Shown piece after piece: positions 17,818-26,053 of a DNA stretch of 64,000 bases. Position 1 is the first letter of the stretch. Each line of letters starts with the position of its first letter. Both the position numbers and the translations under genes were made by a program. The notes under the pieces are model-generated. The model was not told the DNA's origin. It worked only from the letters and a program-made list of their open reading frames with translations, and searched no databases. This DNA comes from JAEMQF01 sp963775015 (GTDB lineage: Bacteria > Pseudomonadota > Gammaproteobacteria > Burkholderiales > Burkholderiaceae_C): contig CAVZHI010000005.1 of assembly GCA_963775015.1 (NCBI GenBank), positions 655,332-719,331 on the forward strand, in the 5' to 3' direction.

Positions 17818-19125
17818 ATGCCCGTGAAGCGCCCTGCCCCGGCCGACCTCGAGCCGATTGAAAGAGCGAGCCGCGATGAACTTCAGGCGCTGCAACTGCA
17901 ACGCCTGAAAGCTACCCTTGACGTGGCGTACAGGAATGTCGCGCATTACCGCGCTGCGTTCGATGCGAGAGGCGTTCACCCGAGCGACTTGAAGTCTCTC
18001 GCCGACCTGGCGAAGTTCCCGTTCACGGCGAAGGCGGATCTGCGCGCCAACTACCCGTTCGGCATGTTCGCCGTGCCGCGCGAGCAAGTCGTGCGCATTC
18101 ACGCGTCGTCGGGGACGACGGGCAAACCAACCGTCGTCGGCTACACGCAGACCGACATCGACAACTGGGCGCACCTGATGGCGCGTTCGATTCGCGCCTC
18201 CGGCGGGCGCGCCGGCGACATCGTGCACGTCGCGTACGGCTACGGCCTGTTCACCGGCGGCCTGGGCGCGCATTACGGGGCCGAGCGACTGGGCTGCACG
18301 GTGATCCCGATGTCGGGCGGGCAGACCGAAAAGCAGGTCCAGCTCATCAACGATTTCAAGCCGCACATCATCATGGTCACGCCGAGCTACATGCAGGTGA
18401 TCATCGAGGAGTTCCGGCGCCAGGGGTTGGACCCGCGCGAGATGTCGATCCAGGTCGGCATCTTCGGCGCCGAACCGTGGACCGAAGCGATGCGGCGCGA
18501 AATCGAAGCGAACGCGGCGATCGACGCGGTCGACATCTACGGCCTGTCCGAAGTCATGGGCCCGGGTGTCGCGAACGAATGCATCGAAGCGAAAGACGGC
18601 CCGGTGATCTGGGAGGACCATTTCTATCCCGAGATCATCGACCCTTTGAGCGGCGACGTGCTGCCCGAGGGCGAAGAGGGCGAACTCGTTTTCACGACGC
18701 TCACCAAGGAAGCGCTGCCCGTGATCCGCTACCGCACGCGCGATCTGACGCGCCTCTTGCCGCCCACCGCGCGCAGCATGCGCCGCATGGGAAAAATCGT
18801 CGGCCGCAGCGACGACATGCTCATCATCCGCGGCGTCAACGTGTTCCCGACGCAGATCGAAGAACTCGTGTTCGAGCAGGGCCAGCTCGCCGGCCAGTAC
18901 CAGATCGTCGTGACTCGTGAAGGTCATCTGGACGAGATCGAAGTGCGCTGCGAAATCCTGCCCTCGGCGGTGGGCGCAGACCGCGACGCCGCGGGGCGCT
19001 GGCTGGAACAGCGAATCAAGACGATGGTCGGCGTGAGCGCGCGCGTCCACGTCGGCGCGCCGGAGTCGATCGAGCGCACGCTGATCGGCAAGGCGCGACG
19101 CGTCATCGACAAACGGGCGAAGTAG
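17818..19125 (+). CDS. paaK: Phenylacetate-CoA ligase
   Basis: This 435-residue adenylate-forming enzyme activates phenylacetate to phenylacetyl-CoA, the committed first step and source of the inducer. Visible motifs are the P-loop HASSGTTGKPTVVGYTQ (about residue 100), YGLSEVMGPGVA and the hinge RGVNVFPTQIEELV. Length is standard. A strong Shine-Dalgarno (GCGGAGGA) precedes the ATG at 17818. It lies between paaI and a repeat element that precedes paaA. Confidence 0.95.
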   Translation: MPVKRPAPADLEPIERASRDELQALQLQRLKATLDVAYRNVAHYRAAFDARGVHPSDLKSLADLAKFPFTAKADLRANYPFGMFAVPREQVVRIHASSGTTGKPTVVGYTQTDIDNWAHLMARSIRASGGRAGDIVHVAYGYGLFTGGLGAHYGAERLGCTVIPMSGGQTEKQVQLINDFKPHIIMVTPSYMQVIIEEFRRQGLDPREMSIQVGIFGAEPWTEAMRREIEANAAIDAVDIYGLSEVMGPGVANECIEAKDGPVIWEDHFYPEIIDPLSGDVLPEGEEGELVFTTLTKEALPVIRYRTRDLTRLLPPTARSMRRMGKIVGRSDDMLIIRGVNVFPTQIEELVFEQGQLAGQYQIVVTREGHLDEIEVRCEILPSAVGADRDAAGRWLEQRIKTMVGVSARVHVGAPESIERTLIGKARRVIDKRAK

Positions 19126-19147
19126 AGCTGTGCCTTGCAACCGCTGC

Positions 19148-19243
19148 TGTCATCCCGGCGAACGCCAGGCGAACGCCGGGATCCACTGCCGGCCAAGGCG
19201 CGCCCGAGAAGCAGTGGATCCCGGCGTTCGCCGGGATGACAGA
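19148..19243. repeat. Palindromic repeat (CATCCCGGCG family), copy 1
   Basis: Two inverted arms, GTCATCCCGGCGAACGCC... and ...GGCGTTCGCCGGGATGAC, flank a spacer that itself contains GGATCCACTG / CAGTGGATCC. The element fills most of the paaK-paaA gap and ends about 14 bases before the paaA start, next to its Shine-Dalgarno (GAGAAGGAAG). The hairpin could modulate read-through or protect mRNA ends. Four more copies occur in the window. Confidence 0.85.
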
Positions 19244-19256
19244 GAAGGAAGTTGAC

Positions 19257-20267
19257 ATGTACACCCAAGCGATGGACACGATGGCGCGCGAGGCGAAGGG
19301 CTCGGTCGCGGCCGCCAAGTCACCCGAGCAGACGGCGCGTGAGGCCGCTTTCGAAGCGCGAATCGACGCCGGCGAATTCATCGAGGCGAAAGACTGGATG
19401 CCCGAGCATTACCGCAAGACGCTCGTGCGCCAGATCAGCCAGCACGCGCACTCCGAGATCGTCGGCATGCTGCCGGAAGGGAACTGGATCACGCGCGCGC
19501 CGTCGCTGAAGCGCAAGGCGATCCTGCTCGCCAAGGTGCAGGACGAAGGCGGCCATGGCCTCTACCTCTACGCCGCGGCGGAAACACTCGGCGTCTCGCG
19601 CGATCAACTGATCGAGGCCTTGCACAGCGGCCGCGCCAAGTACAGCTCGATCTTCAATTACCCGACGCTGACCTGGGCCGATGTGGGAACGATCGGCTGG
19701 TTGGTCGACGGCGCGGCGATCATGAACCAGGTGCCGCTCTGCCGCTGCTCGTACGGACCGTACGCACGCGCCATGGTTCGGGTGTGCAAGGAAGAGTCGT
19801 TCCACCAGCGCCAGGGCTTCGAGGCGCTGCTGACGATGATGACGCAGGGAACACCCGCGCAGCGCGACATGGTGCAGGACGCGGTGAACCGCTGGTGGTG
19901 GCCGTCGCTCATGATGTTCGGCCCGCCCGACGCTGAGTCGACGCACAGCGAGCAGTCGATGCGCTGGGGAATCAAGCGCAACTCGAACGACGAGCTGCGC
20001 CAGAAGTTCGTCGACGCGTGCGTCGACCAGGCGAAGATTCTCGGCGTCTCGCTGCCCGACCCGGACCTGAAGTGGAACGAAGCGCGCGGCGCGCACGACT
20101 GCGGCGTGATCGACTGGTCCGAGTTCTGGAACGTCGTGAACGGTGACGGGCCGTGCAACAAGGAACGCCTCGCGGCGCGGGTCAAAGCGTGGGAAGACGG
20201 CGCGTGGGTGCGCGAAGCTGCGCTCGCGTACGCCGCGAAGCACGCTCCCCAAACGAAGGCGGCTTGA
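19257..20267 (+). CDS. paaA: Phenylacetyl-CoA epoxidase catalytic subunit PaaA
   Basis: This 336-residue bacterial multicomponent monooxygenase-like subunit carries the diiron site: glutamates and histidines in AKVQDEGGHGLYLYAAAE and VCKEESFHQRQGFEALL match the two EX2H ligand pairs. With PaaBCE it inserts one oxygen atom into the ring of phenylacetyl-CoA. GAAGGAAG provides the ribosome site before the ATG at 19257. paaB follows after 3 bp. Confidence 0.96.
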   Translation: MYTQAMDTMAREAKGSVAAAKSPEQTAREAAFEARIDAGEFIEAKDWMPEHYRKTLVRQISQHAHSEIVGMLPEGNWITRAPSLKRKAILLAKVQDEGGHGLYLYAAAETLGVSRDQLIEALHSGRAKYSSIFNYPTLTWADVGTIGWLVDGAAIMNQVPLCRCSYGPYARAMVRVCKEESFHQRQGFEALLTMMTQGTPAQRDMVQDAVNRWWWPSLMMFGPPDAESTHSEQSMRWGIKRNSNDELRQKFVDACVDQAKILGVSLPDPDLKWNEARGAHDCGVIDWSEFWNVVNGDGPCNKERLAARVKAWEDGAWVREAALAYAAKHAPQTKAA

Positions 20268-20270
20268 CCC

Positions 20271-20570
20271 ATGGCAGCAAATCCCCAAAGCGGCGAATTC
20301 CCTCTGTGGGAGGTGTTCGTTCGCAGCAAGAGCGGTCTGGACCACAAGCATTGCGGCAGCCTGCACGCTCCCGACGCGACACTCGCGATCCAGATGGCGC
20401 GCGACGTCTACACGCGGCGCCAGGAAGGCACGAGCATCTGGGTCGTGCGCTCGGACCAGATCGTCGCGAGCGACCCCGATACGCGCGACATGGACTTCGA
20501 GCCCGCGGCGGACAAGGTCTACCGCCATCCGACGTTCTACAAGCTGCCACCCGACCTGGACCACATGTGA
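20271..20570 (+). CDS. paaB: Phenylacetyl-CoA epoxidase subunit PaaB
   Basis: This 99-residue protein matches the small bridging subunit of the epoxidase (FPLWEVFVRSKSGLDHKHCG, DVYTRRQEGTSIWVV). PaaB holds the PaaAC heterodimers together. It follows paaA by 3 bp and precedes a hairpin-rich repeat that separates it from paaC. Normal length. Confidence 0.96.
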   Translation: MAANPQSGEFPLWEVFVRSKSGLDHKHCGSLHAPDATLAIQMARDVYTRRQEGTSIWVVRSDQIVASDPDTRDMDFEPAADKVYRHPTFYKLPPDLDHM

Positions 20571-20660
20571 AAGTGGACCACCCCCGAAGCGCCTTCGGCG
20601 CTCCCCCTCAAGGGGGCGCCGCTGGCGGACCGGCGAAGCCGGTTCCGCGGCGGCCGCTTG
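20571..20660. repeat. Hairpin-rich intergenic repeat between paaB and paaC
   Basis: Three consecutive hairpins: AGCGCC-TTC-GGCGCT (20588-20602), CCCCC-TCAA-GGGGG (20603-20616), and a long one centred on CCGGC-GAA-GCCGG (20630-20642), whose flanks extend the stem to about 20618-20653. From general knowledge this resembles a high-copy intergenic element of Comamonadaceae-type genomes. It may reduce transcription or stabilise the upstream paaAB message. Confidence 0.7.
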
Positions 20661-20685
20661 AGAATTGCCACGGGCGGAGTAACTG

Positions 20686-21444
20686 ATGGAATCGCACTCG
20701 GCCACGGTTCAGTACGTGCTGCGCATTGCCGATTCGTGCCTGATCCACGCCCAGCGCCTCAGCCAATGGTGCGGCCACGCGCCGGTGCTCGAAGAAGACA
20801 TTGCGCTCACCAACATCGCGCTCGATCACATCGGCCAGGCGCGCGCCCTGCTCACGCTCGCCGGCCAAATGGAAGGGCGCGGCCGCGACGAAGATGCGCT
20901 CGCGTACCAGCGCAGCGAGCGCGAGTTCTGCAACGTCACGATGCTCGAGTTGCCGGGTGGCGACTTCGCGCGCACCTTGCTGCGCGGGTTCCTCTGGGCG
21001 GCGTTCCTCGGTGTGTTGTGGCCGCGCCTTGCCACGTCGAGCAATCCCCAGCTCAGCGCGATCGCCGCCAAGTGCGCGAAAGAAACGCGCTACCACGAAC
21101 GCCACTGCGCCGACTGGGTGCGGCGCCTGGGCGATGGAACGCCTGAGTCGCACCAGCGCATCGCAACCGCGCTGAACGAGCTCTGGCCCTACAGCGCCGA
21201 GTGGTTCGTCGACGACGCCGTCGACGCACAAGCCGCAGCCACCGCGCTCGGGCCGGCGTGGAGCACGCTGCAAAGTGCGTGGCTCGGCGTGGTTCAGCCG
21301 GTGCTGGTCGAAGCCGGTCTGAGCCCGCCAGCGATGAAGGGATTTCGCTCCACCGGCAAGGCCGGGCGCCACAGCGAGCACATGGGCTTTTTGCTCGCCG
21401 AAATGCAGTCTCTGGCGCGCGAGTTTCCCGCGGGCGTGTGGTGA
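20686..21444 (+). CDS. paaC: Phenylacetyl-CoA epoxidase structural subunit PaaC
   Basis: This 252-residue ferritin-like subunit (YVLRIADSCLIHAQRLSQWC, EEDIALTNIALDHIGQARAL, ETRYHERHCADWVRRLGDG) pairs with PaaA as a non-catalytic structural partner of the phenylacetyl-CoA epoxidase. The ATG lies 115 bp after paaB, beyond the hairpin repeat. The stop overlaps the paaD start (GTGA). Confidence 0.95.
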   Translation: MESHSATVQYVLRIADSCLIHAQRLSQWCGHAPVLEEDIALTNIALDHIGQARALLTLAGQMEGRGRDEDALAYQRSEREFCNVTMLELPGGDFARTLLRGFLWAAFLGVLWPRLATSSNPQLSAIAAKCAKETRYHERHCADWVRRLGDGTPESHQRIATALNELWPYSAEWFVDDAVDAQAAATALGPAWSTLQSAWLGVVQPVLVEAGLSPPAMKGFRSTGKAGRHSEHMGFLLAEMQSLAREFPAGVW

Positions 21445-21959
21445 GCACCTTCCTCGAATCACCCGTCGTGCCGGCGATCGACGCAGCAAGCGCGTGGCAA
21501 GCGCTGTCGCTCGTGCTCGACCCCGAAGTGCCGGTCCTGTCGGTGCTCGAACTCGGAATCGTTCGCGACGTGTCGGTCGATTGCGGCCGGGTCCACGTGA
21601 CGGTCACGCCCACGTACTCGGGCTGCCCGGCGACGGAAGCGATTGCCGACGCGGTGCGCGCCGCGTTGCTCGAAGCCGGCGCGAGCGAGGTGCACATCGA
21701 CCTTCAATACGCCCCGGCGTGGACGACCGACTGGATCGCTCCTGAAGCGGCAGAAAAACTGCGCCGCTACGGCATCGCGCCGCCCCATTCAACGCGCGAC
21801 GCAATCCAGCCGCTGCGCTTTCGACCGCGCAAGCTGAACTGTCCGCGTTGCGACAGCACGCACACCGAGCGCCTGTCGGAATTCGGCTCGACCGCGTGCA
21901 AGGCGCTCTACCGCTGCGTCGAATGCCGCGAGCCGTTCGATTACTTCAAGCCGATCTAG
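21441..21959 (+). CDS. paaD: PaaD, Fe-S assembly-type maturation protein of the epoxidase
   Basis: This 172-residue protein starts at GTG 21441, overlapping the paaC stop. The N-terminal MIP18/DUF59 domain includes LDPEVPVLSVLELGIVRDV and PTYSGCPATEAI with its conserved cysteine. The C-terminus is a zinc-ribbon-like module (CPRCDSTH...CVEC). PaaD is thought to help mature the PaaABCE oxygenase or its reductase. Length and arrangement fit. Confidence 0.95.
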   Translation: MSTFLESPVVPAIDAASAWQALSLVLDPEVPVLSVLELGIVRDVSVDCGRVHVTVTPTYSGCPATEAIADAVRAALLEAGASEVHIDLQYAPAWTTDWIAPEAAEKLRRYGIAPPHSTRDAIQPLRFRPRKLNCPRCDSTHTERLSEFGSTACKALYRCVECREPFDYFKPI

Positions 21960-21976
21960 GCCTTGAGCGCACGCCG

Positions 21977-23041
21977 ATGAGCCTCGCATTTCACCCGCTG
22001 CGCGTCAACCGAATCGAGCGTGACGCCGACGCGCTGATCGTCGGCCTGGACGTCCCCGACACCTTGCGCAAGGTCTTCGGATTCGACGCCGGCCAGTACC
22101 TGACGCTGCGCACTTTCGTCGGCGGCGAAGACCTGCGGCGTTCGTATTCGATCTGCAGCGCACCGGGTGAACCCGGCCTGAGCGTCGGCGTGCGCCTGCT
22201 GCCCGGTGGCGCGTTTTCCGGCTGGGCGCTCGAGCACCTGCACGTCGGTACGCTGCTCGACGTGCTGCCGCCTCTCGGGCGCTTCAACGTGCCGCTGAAC
22301 CCGAACGCACGGCGCCACATCCTGTTCGTCGCCGCGGGCAGCGGCATCACGCCGGTGTTGTCGCTCCTGAAGACGGTCCTCGCGCACGAGCCGGGTTCGC
22401 GCTGCACGCTGATCTACGGCAACCGGCGCATCGGCACGACGATGTTCCGCGATGCGCTCGCCGAACTGAAGAACCGCCATGTCGCGCGGCTGGCCGTGCA
22501 CTATGTGTTCTCGCGCGAAGAGCAGGACGCGCCGCTCTTCAACGGCAGGCTCGACGCGGCGCGCATGGCGCGTTTTTTCGACACCCTTGTTCCCGCGGCG
22601 AGCGTCGACGAAGCGTTCGTCTGCGGCCCGGCGGGAATGATCGACTCGGTGAGCCAAGGATTGCGCTCTGCCGGAATCGCCGACGAGAAGGTCCACGTCG
22701 AACGCTTCGGCGACTCTGCCGCCGCTGCCGAACACCATGTCGAAGCGCGCGACGCCGACCACGCGCAAGTCACGCTCATCATCGACGGGCTGGCGCGGCA
22801 AGTCGAGTTTCGCCTCACGGATCCGTCGATCCTCGACGCGGCGCGGCGCAGCGGCCTCGAAGTGCCCTACGCGTGCAAGGCCGGCGTGTGCTCGACGTGC
22901 AAAGGCAAATTACTCGAGGGCGAGGTGCGAATGGACCGCAACTTTGCGCTCAGCGCCGCCGAGGTGGCGCTGGGTTTCGTGCTCTGTTGCCAGTCGCACC
23001 CGACGAGCGCTAAGGTCGTGATCACGCTCGACCAGCGCTGA
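21977..23041 (+). CDS. paaE: Phenylacetyl-CoA epoxidase reductase PaaE
   Basis: This 354-residue NADPH reductase has an FAD domain (LRRSYSICSAPGEP), an NADP domain (VAAGSGITPVLSLLKTVL, FVCGPAGMID) and a C-terminal plant-type [2Fe-2S] ferredoxin (YACKAGVCSTCKGKLLEG, last cysteines in LCCQSHP). It delivers electrons to the PaaA diiron centre. The start is 17 bp after paaD. It is the last catabolic gene before the regulator. Confidence 0.96.
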   Translation: MSLAFHPLRVNRIERDADALIVGLDVPDTLRKVFGFDAGQYLTLRTFVGGEDLRRSYSICSAPGEPGLSVGVRLLPGGAFSGWALEHLHVGTLLDVLPPLGRFNVPLNPNARRHILFVAAGSGITPVLSLLKTVLAHEPGSRCTLIYGNRRIGTTMFRDALAELKNRHVARLAVHYVFSREEQDAPLFNGRLDAARMARFFDTLVPAASVDEAFVCGPAGMIDSVSQGLRSAGIADEKVHVERFGDSAAAAEHHVEARDADHAQVTLIIDGLARQVEFRLTDPSILDAARRSGLEVPYACKAGVCSTCKGKLLEGEVRMDRNFALSAAEVALGFVLCCQSHPTSAKVVITLDQR

Positions 23042-23067
23042 GGCGCTGAGCAAAGCGAACGGCGTCC

Positions 23068-23760
23068 ATGGCCCGAGCCCGCTCAGCGTTGTTCGAACCG
23101 AACCGCGAGACCATCGTCCGCGCTGCGGCGCAACTGTTCGCCGCGCAGGGCTACCCGGGAACGACGATGAGCGACGTCGCGCGCGCGTGCGGCATCTCGA
23201 AGGCGCTGCTCTACCACTATGTCGACGACAAGTACCGGCTCCTGTTCGAAATCGCCGACGGCCATGTGACGCGCCTCGAAGCACTCGTCGCCGAAGTGCA
23301 GCGCCTGCGGCTCACGCCGGAAAAACGCCTGCGCAAGTTGATCCAGCGCTTCGTCGAAGAGTACGCGTCCGCGCGCAATGAACACGGCGTCTTGACGCAG
23401 GACGTGAAGTTCCTCAAACCCGCCGACGCCAAACTGGTTCTCGCCAAGGAGCGCCACATCGTCGACGCGTTCGCGCGCGCGATTGGCGCGGCGCGCCCGG
23501 AACTCGACAGCGTGCCGCTCGCCAAGCCGCTGGCGATGTTGCTGTTCGGCATGATGAACTGGATGTTCACCTGGCTGCGGCCCGAGGGCCGCATCACGCA
23601 CCACTCGATGGCGCCTATCGTCGCCGACCTGTTTCTCGGGGGCCTGGGCGCGGTGAGCGCGTCGGAACTGCCTTCTTCGCTGGCTTCTTCCGCGCCGGAC
23701 TCGGCGCGACCGCGGCAATTTTCACTTGCAGCCGGATCACGCCCTTCGAATCGCGCGTGA
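23068..23760 (+). CDS. paaR: TetR-family regulator, probable PaaR
   Basis: This 230-residue protein has an N-terminal TetR HTH (ETIVRAAAQLFAAQGYPGTT, VARACGISKALLYHYVDDKY) and a helical ligand domain. It sits at the 3' end of the paa cluster, and a TetR-type palindrome lies upstream of paaG, so it probably represses the operon until phenylacetyl-CoA accumulates. The last 25 or so residues (after about 205) overlap the converging protease gene, are low-complexity, and extend beyond usual family length. Confidence 0.85.
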   Translation: MARARSALFEPNRETIVRAAAQLFAAQGYPGTTMSDVARACGISKALLYHYVDDKYRLLFEIADGHVTRLEALVAEVQRLRLTPEKRLRKLIQRFVEEYASARNEHGVLTQDVKFLKPADAKLVLAKERHIVDAFARAIGAARPELDSVPLAKPLAMLLFGMMNWMFTWLRPEGRITHHSMAPIVADLFLGGLGAVSASELPSSLASSAPDSARPRQFSLAAGSRPSNRA

Positions 23761-25118
23761 TCGCGCGCAGCGTGATTCCGCTGCGCCGGCCGGGAAACGA
23801 GGTCGACGTCTCGCCGACGTCCAGCAGCGTCTTCTTCCCCGAGCTGCCCGGAAATGGGTCTCCCGCGTCGCCCTGGTTCCAATCGTTCGGGTCGTTCAGG
23901 TCGTTGCGGCCGTCGGCCTGAACGAGAAACAAGCCCGGCGTGTTTGACGTTTCCTGTTGCCCCGATTCGTCGACACGCCAGACGAGCAGGCCCTCGCCCG
24001 GCAATGAAAAGTCGAAACCGCTGCGCTTGCGGTTTTCGAGCAAGAGGTATTGATTCGGCCCGAACGCTGGGCTCCTGATTCGCGCCACACGCCCCCGCGT
24101 CGGCGTGTACGGGCTCAGCGTCAGCGATCCGCTCTTCGTCATGGTTCGCACCCTGATCCAGCCATGCTGGAGCTTGTGCAGACCGGCCGGGTGCGCGGGC
24201 CGCGCGCCGTTGCCGTTGTAGGAGCCGCCGGCCATCAGGTCCCAGACGCCCGAGCCGTCCCACTCCATGCCGTCTTCGTCGTAGTTCGGGTCGTAGAAGT
24301 CCTGCCACTGGAACGCGAGGTGGCCGAGCTCGTGCGCGCACACGCCGACCTTGCAGTCGTTCGGCACCGTCAGGTAAATCGTCGCGTCCATGCCCGGACG
24401 CAACGTTCACCGGATTGCGCAACTGCCACTTGTGCGACCAGATTTCGCCACCGCGTAAATTCGGCGGCATGACTTCGGCGCCGCGCCCGGCGTGCACGAC
24501 GATCAGCGCCGTGACGATGCCCTGGCCGAATTTGTCGAGCGCCGACTCGAACTTGACTCCCGCCGCCTTTGCCGCTTTCACCGCGTCTTCGGCGAGGCGC
24601 GGCGCGTTGCGCGGGTAGTCGCCCCAGGTCGTTCCGGAGTTGCCGTTCGTGTAGTACGAATACGGCTTGGGCAAACGCAGCCAGCCGTGCACCGAACCCG
24701 TGACGTGGACCTTGCCCAGGCTCACTTCGTCGTAGTAGTCGCGCACGCTGCCGCTCGGGTAGACGCCTTGCGAGAACAGCAGGTCTTCGTAGTGTTTTGC
24801 AGGCAGCGCCCCGGGCCGGTCCGAAAAATCGGCGAGCAGCACCTTGATCCGAACTTCGCCGATCACGGCTTGTGTCGGCACATCGATCAGTTCCGGCCCC
24901 GCAGGCGCAGCGCGAAAGCGCGCGCTGTCGTCCATCCCGACCAGGCCTTCGGCAGGGTTCGTGAAGCCGATCGAGACCAGGTACTGGGCGAACGACATCG
25001 TCTTGAATTTGCGGCTGCGCCGGTACTCCATGAACAGCATCGCCATCACGTCGGGCGACGGCGGAACGAGGCGCGGCACGGGTGGTGAAGATTGATGCTT
25101 TGGTTTCGACTGCGTCAT
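23615..25118 (-). CDS. M6-family metalloprotease domain protein (one frameshift)
   Basis: About 500 residues if one indel near 24403 is corrected. The N-terminal frame starts MTQSKPKHQS and contains VIGEVRIKVLLADFSDRPG and VRDYYDEVSLGKVHVTGSVH, typical of M6 (immune-inhibitor-A-like) peptidases. After the shift the second frame carries the zinc site CAHELGHLAFQWQDFYD (HExxH-type) and WDLMAGGSYNG. The break lies between ...WQLRNPVNV and RPGMDATIYL, with no evident loss. No signal peptide is seen. The start overlaps the stop of the lipase-like gene (ATGA at 25115-25118); the 3' end overlaps paaR. Confidence 0.8.
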
Positions 25119-25770
25119 GGCTTGTCCTCTCCAGATTCGGGTTGGGATTCGGTGCGGCCGAGCCGCGCGAGGATGATCGCCGCAGCGCGCGAACTCATCG
25201 GCAACAGAGTGTGAAGGATCGGCAGCTCGACCTGATCGACGATCCAGCCCACGCTCACCTCCGACAGCGCGACGACGCCGTCGTTCACCTCGCCCCGAAA
25301 CGGCCCGGCCTGCCAGCGCGGGCCTGACACGCCGGCGATGCTTGTCGTCGGCACCGGGACAGCACCGATCGACGCCATTCTGGAACTCGAACCGAGCAGC
25401 TGACCGCAGTCGCGCGTCAAGGCGCGGAAGATCGGGTTGCCTTGCAGCGCCTGCGCGAGCCGCGCAGGCGAATGCGGCGAGCCGAGCAGGAACACATGGC
25501 GCGGCGGCGGCGTGCCCGTGCGGCAAGCGCGTTCACGGCGTCGCGGATCAGCACGCCACCGAGCGAATGGCCGATCAGCACGTAGGAATCTCGCGTCGCG
25601 AGCAGCGCGATCCGGGCGACGAGGCGGCGCCGGATCGCCGCAAAGTCTTCGGTGCTGACGAGGTAGCCGAAGGTGCGCGTCACGAGCCCGGCGCGGCGCA
25701 AGGACCACAGCAGCGGCCAGCCCGAAAGCGGCGAGCGCCCCATGCCATGAACGAAGAGTGCCTGCACCAT
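25115..25770 (-). CDS. Alpha/beta hydrolase, lipase-like (one frameshift)
   Basis: About 218 residues after correcting one indel near 25525. MVQALFVHGMGRSPLSGW opens the fold, and YVLIGHSLGGVLIRDAVNAL holds the nucleophile serine in GHSLGG. In the other frame it continues PRHVFLLGSPHSPARLAQAL and on to a stop at 25115. The two frames meet in a CG-rich run of CGC/CCG triplets, typical of an indel error. It is probably an esterase/lipase acting on an unknown ester and is co-transcribed with the M6 protease. Confidence 0.7.
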
Positions 25771-25849
25771 GGCCCCCGGGTTGAACCGAACACGACTCAC
25801 GCCGCATCCATGCAATCATCGCGCAGAACTGATCCCATGCACCCTCTAG

Positions 25850-26048
25850 ACCACCCGATTGGCGACAAGACCCAGCATGACAAGGCGCTGAACGAAGGGC
25901 GCGACGCCAGAAATTCGTCATCCCGGCGTACGCCGGGATCCACTGGAAGGATTCGAGAAACGATGCGCCGAGCGTGCGGCTTCAACCCGTGGATACCGGC
26001 ATTCGCCGGTATGACGAGGGGTCGCTGAACCATGTCGCGAATCAAGCC
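25850..26048. repeat. Composite palindromic element (MITE-like), older copy
   Basis: About 200 bp with the same order of blocks as the 48.3-48.5 kb element: left arm GATTGGCGACA, CATGACAAGG..CTGAACGAAGG, the CATCCCGGCGTACGCCGGGAT palindrome half (from 25917), GGATACCGGC..GCCGGTATGACG, GTCGCTGAACCATGTCGCGAATCA. The terminal arms are recognisable but more degenerate. The right end stops about 5 bp before the acyltransferase start codon, so the insertion probably supplies that gene's leader. Confidence 0.7.
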
Positions 26049-26053
26049 ACACC

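Noticed and set aside
25857..26045. A short minus-strand peptide frame within the composite repeat
   Set aside because: It is a translation of the palindromic element (VIPANAGIH...DPGVRRDD) with no start signal or homology expected beyond the repeat.
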